The position numbers and the translations under genes are program-made. From the NCBI RefSeq assembly GCF_003194565.2, contig NZ_QICH01000002.1, positions 496,001 to 560,000 of the forward strand: a DNA stretch of 64,000 bases. Direction: 5' to 3'. How positions within the stretch are numbered: the first letter of the stretch is position 1; each line of letters opens with the position of its first letter. Shown here piece by piece: positions 61,366 to 64,000 of this stretch. The stretch comes from Kangiella spongicola (GTDB lineage: Bacteria; Pseudomonadota; Gammaproteobacteria; Enterobacterales; Kangiellaceae). The notes under the pieces were generated by a model. It did no database searches, was not told the origin of the DNA, and was given only the letters and a program-made list of their open reading frames with translations.

Positions 61366-63774
61366 TTATTCTTTTAACCTCAAGGAGTTAACCACCACCA
61401 CAACAGAGCTGAGCGACATACCAATCGCGGCAATATAAGGTGGAATATAGCCCATTGCCGCAAGCGGGATCATCGAAAAATTATAACCCAAAGACCAGGC
61501 TAGGTTTTGTTTAATCACACTTTGAGTCTTTTTAGAACGCGTTAATGCAAACTCAACATTCCTCAAATTGTCTGCCATCAAATAGCAGTCTGCCGATGTA
61601 CGGGTAATATCTGCGGCAGCGGCCATAGCAACCGAAGCGTTTGCTGCAGCCATAATTGGCGCATCATTTACACCATCTCCAACTACTAAGACTTTTTTCT
61701 GTTGGTCTTGTAGCTTTTGTATATAATCGAGCTTATCCTCAGGCTTAACATCATTTTGCCAATGCTCAAAACCAATTTTTTCAGCTAGGTTTTGTACCTG
61801 GCTAGAAGGGTCACCACTTAATAGATGTAGTGTGTAGCCTTTGTTCGATAAGTTCTGGCAAACTTCGTCAGCTTCTTCGCGTAAGGTATCGCTTAGAGTG
61901 ACTCTAGCTATCACCTTGGAATCTTCCGTTAAATACAACGCATCCGCATCATCTCCACACTGCTCTAACAGCTGTTGGCTAGCTGCGTTTTGTGAGTTTC
62001 CAAAATAGTAGCTTTTGCCTGCTCGACTTCCTTCTACACCTTTAAAAGGCAAAAAGTTAACGCTGTCCATTTCTACGTCTGGGGAATGATATTTAGCAAA
62101 GGCTTTAGCAATTGGGTGCTCCGAGCGGTGCTCAAGCGCAGCAATCAAGGCTAAGACTGTGTCTTTACTCTGCTCAGAGTAGACCTCAATAGTGTCAACG
62201 GAAAGCTTACCGAGAGTCAAAGTTCCGGTCTTATCAAACACAATATCAGTGACTTCGTTGGTGCTTTGCAAAAAGTCTTGGCCTTTAATTAAGATATTAT
62301 TCTTATTAAAGGAAAGAATTGAGCACGTCATGGCGACAGGCGTGGCTAATGACAAAGCACAAGGGCAACTCACCACTAAGACTGAAAGCGTGATCCAAAG
62401 CGCATCATCAGAGCCGACGCTGATCCAATAAGCCGCAACCAAGGAAGCGATACATAAAATAGCGAGTACGAAATAACGCGCAATTTGATCTGCCAGTAAT
62501 GCAATTTTTGGCTTATCCAACAAAGCGGCTTCTTGTAGCTGCAATAGCTTGTCCCAGTAACTACCTTTGTCGCTGGCGGTAGCCTGCATCATAAAGGGTT
62601 GATGATGATTTATACTGCCTGCTAAAACCTGCTGGCCCTTGCTTAGAGTCGAAGGCATAAACTCGCCATTAAGCATCGAAACATCGAGCTCCGCTGTATC
62701 AGAAACCAAGGTTCCATCGACCGCCACTTGCTTGCCTGCTCGAACTAATAGTAAATCCCCTTCTTGTACCAAAGTGGTTGTGATGGCACGGTAGCTATCA
62801 GTATCTGGCTCATACTTTTCAGCATAATTAATTTTATTCACATTGCCTTTATAGACGCGCTCACTGACTCTTTGACGAACTCTAAACTCAATATAACGAC
62901 CAATTAATAAGAAGAATATAAACATGGTCACCGAGTCGAAATAGACTTCGCCTGAATGCGTAAAAAACGCCCACATACTCGCTGAATAGGCTACGATTAA
63001 AGCTAAGGTAATCGGTACGTCCATATTCAGCTGGCGATTCTTTAACGCCGCAAAAGCACTCGAATAGAAAGGATAGCCTGAATAAAGTAGAACTGGAGTT
63101 GAAACTAAAAAACTGACACTTCGCATGAGCCACTGGAAGTCACTGCTCATGCCACTGAAAGCACCTAAGTAGAGCGCAACCGCAAACATCATCACTTGCA
63201 TCATGCCGAGGCCTGCAAGCCCTAAGCGCTTTAGCCACTGTTTCTGGATCTGCTTTTGTTTAAGTAATACTTCTTCTTGTTTGTAGGGTGTCGCCGAATA
63301 GCCCATCTTATGCGCTTGCTTAAGAATTCGGCTAAGTTTAATGCTTTCTGGATTCCAGCTGAGGCTGATGACTTGTGCTGATACATTAACTTGAATCGAG
63401 CTAACGCCTTGCAAGCGACTCAAAGTTCTTTCTAATAACCAAGCGCAGGCACTGCATCGGATTTGGTCAGCGTAGAGTAGAATGTTGTTATTATTATCGG
63501 TTTGACTGACAATGAACTCTTGTTGAACATCTGCTTGATCAAATGCTTTTAACTCATTTTCGAGATCAACAATAGCGTCTGGTTTTTCACCTGATTCGGT
63601 TCTGAATTTATAATAGTCTTCGAGGCTGTTTTGAACAATCATATCAGCAACAGCTAAACAGCCCTCACAACAAAAGGCTCTTTCCTCGCCAGAAACTTGT
63701 AACGTTTTGTCGAACCCTTTAGGTATTGGAAGTTCGCAATGAAAACAAGTTTCCGACTTATAACTTTGCTTCAT
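61366..63774 (-). CDS. ccoI: copper-translocating P1B-ATPase CcoI (FixI)
   Basis: An 802-residue heavy-metal ATPase that supplies copper to cbb3 oxidase. An N-terminal Cys-rich motif (CFHC at 10-13, FCCEGC at 34-39) and an HMA domain with RCSACAWLLE precede the helices. VVSCPCALSLATP carries the transmembrane Cys-Pro-Cys. The P-domain has FDKTGTLTLG and the hinge GDGVNDAPIM. The double N-terminal metal site is typical of CcoI/FixI rather than CopA. It starts 1 nt from the ccoH stop, so the genes are coupled. Confidence 0.96.
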   Translation of the reverse strand: MKQSYKSETCFHCELPIPKGFDKTLQVSGEERAFCCEGCLAVADMIVQNSLEDYYKFRTESGEKPDAIVDLENELKAFDQADVQQEFIVSQTDNNNNILLYADQIRCSACAWLLERTLSRLQGVSSIQVNVSAQVISLSWNPESIKLSRILKQAHKMGYSATPYKQEEVLLKQKQIQKQWLKRLGLAGLGMMQVMMFAVALYLGAFSGMSSDFQWLMRSVSFLVSTPVLLYSGYPFYSSAFAALKNRQLNMDVPITLALIVAYSASMWAFFTHSGEVYFDSVTMFIFFLLIGRYIEFRVRQRVSERVYKGNVNKINYAEKYEPDTDSYRAITTTLVQEGDLLLVRAGKQVAVDGTLVSDTAELDVSMLNGEFMPSTLSKGQQVLAGSINHHQPFMMQATASDKGSYWDKLLQLQEAALLDKPKIALLADQIARYFVLAILCIASLVAAYWISVGSDDALWITLSVLVVSCPCALSLATPVAMTCSILSFNKNNILIKGQDFLQSTNEVTDIVFDKTGTLTLGKLSVDTIEVYSEQSKDTVLALIAALEHRSEHPIAKAFAKYHSPDVEMDSVNFLPFKGVEGSRAGKSYYFGNSQNAASQQLLEQCGDDADALYLTEDSKVIARVTLSDTLREEADEVCQNLSNKGYTLHLLSGDPSSQVQNLAEKIGFEHWQNDVKPEDKLDYIQKLQDQQKKVLVVGDGVNDAPIMAAANASVAMAAAADITRTSADCYLMADNLRNVEFALTRSKKTQSVIKQNLAWSLGYNFSMIPLAAMGYIPPYIAAIGMSLSSVVVVVNSLRLKE

Positions 63775-64000
63775 TTAATAACCTAAGATCACCTCTTGAC
63801 TACTCGGCAAGGTTACTTTTTTTTCTACTTCCCATTGCTTTTGGTAAGGGTGCAAGTTAATAAACCATTTCCCCGAAATATCATGGTTTAATTCTGAATA
63901 ATATTTCCCTGAAGCATCTTGCTTAAGTGCCATAGTAAAATCTTTTGTTTCTAGAGTCGCGTGCTGAAAGTCCAAAAACAAACTGTCTTGAATTTCAGAA
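63775..64000 (-). CDS. ccoH: cbb3 oxidase assembly protein CcoH/FixH, partial
   Basis: C-terminal part of FixH, cut by the window end; the reading frame stays open to base 64000. The visible ~74 residues include LDFQHATLETKDFTMALKQD and GKYYSELNHDISGKWFINLHPYQKQWEVEKKVTLP, the FixH pattern of two beta repeats with 'GxYxxxL...GxWxxxL'. The N-terminal membrane helix lies beyond the window. It precedes ccoI as in fixGHIS/ccoGHIS operons. Confidence 0.85.
   Translation of the reverse strand, partial: SEIQDSLFLDFQHATLETKDFTMALKQDASGKYYSELNHDISGKWFINLHPYQKQWEVEKKVTLPSSQEVILGY

Noticed and set aside
1-64000. tRNA, rRNA, tmRNA or phage integration sites
   Set aside because: No tRNA-like GGTTCGAATCC arms, rRNA sequence, integrase or direct-repeat attachment pair was noticed by reading; a covariance-model scan would settle it.

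Overview
The window reads as chromosomal DNA of a marine-type gammaproteobacterium of moderate GC content. The gene order rnr-rlmB ... rpsF-rpsR-rplI ... dnaB-alr is that of gammaproteobacteria. FabV, a pyrophosphate-dependent phosphofructokinase, a membrane pyrophosphatase and an FNR/HemN/CcoIS cluster point towards the Kangiella neighbourhood. That genus-level placement is recognition from memory, not a database result. I saw no rRNA, tRNA, CRISPR array, insertion sequence or prophage. Almost everything is ordinary core genome, with a few accessory islands.

Layout. 1-2.1 kb: a putative abortive-infection membrane protein (putAbiC type), a possible 32-aa ORF coupled to it, a small secreted YHYH-like protein and an SRAP/HMCES DNA-protein-crosslink enzyme. 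2.2-10.5 kb: an outer-membrane barrel, YbaN/DUF454, the RNA helicase DbpA, a lipoprotein, a hydrolase-OsmC fusion, a DUF3592 protein with a Fur-box-like start region, and FabV. 10.5-15.3 kb: an orphan terminator that may end a small RNA, a Lon-N domain protein, a YadGH-type ABC exporter, UbiX and Mpl. 15.5-23.5 kb: PPi-phosphofructokinase, a TonB-like protein, a rhomboid-TPR protease converging on a zinc-finger/membrane/TPR protein, a membrane pyrophosphatase with sodium-type residues, and soluble pyrophosphatase. 23.5-33.1 kb: an anti-sigma/ECF sigma pair, DUF2333, a PCu(A)C copper chaperone, a FAH-family hydrolase, an MBL hydrolase, phospholipase A1, an M16 peptidase and an SRPBCC protein.

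33.2-40.5 kb: dusA followed by three tandem paralogous membrane-anchored proteins of unknown function, then a DUF2799 lipoprotein, HtpX, a 34-aa membrane microprotein, YjbQ and alanine racemase. 40.5-45.3 kb: dnaB, with DnaA boxes upstream, is separated from the rplI-rpsR-rpsF operon by a DCC-family protein, a lipoprotein and four tandem ~142-bp palindromic repeats. 45.5-55.9 kb: asnC/asnA, then an Nramp-like transporter plus the 5-oxoprolinase genes pxpABC, flanked by two paralogous coiled-coil membrane proteins, then rlmB, rnr and a small lipoprotein. 56-64 kb: hldE, a Yip1-family protein, and the microaerobic cluster fnr-hemN-safE-ccoS-ccoI-ccoH, with a perfect FNR box in front of hemN. The window ends inside ccoH.

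Themes that link genes: pyrophosphate metabolism (pfp, hppA, ppa within 8 kb); iron- and oxygen-responsive control (Fur-like and FNR-like sites); and cbb3 oxidase assembly with copper handling (ccoI, ccoS, a polyhistidine-tailed SafE protein and, more distantly, PCu(A)C). The most interesting leads for new biology are the tandem paralog trio, the Nramp-like protein lacking canonical metal ligands beside pxpABC, the rhomboid/TPR convergent pair, and the putative Fur-controlled small RNA.
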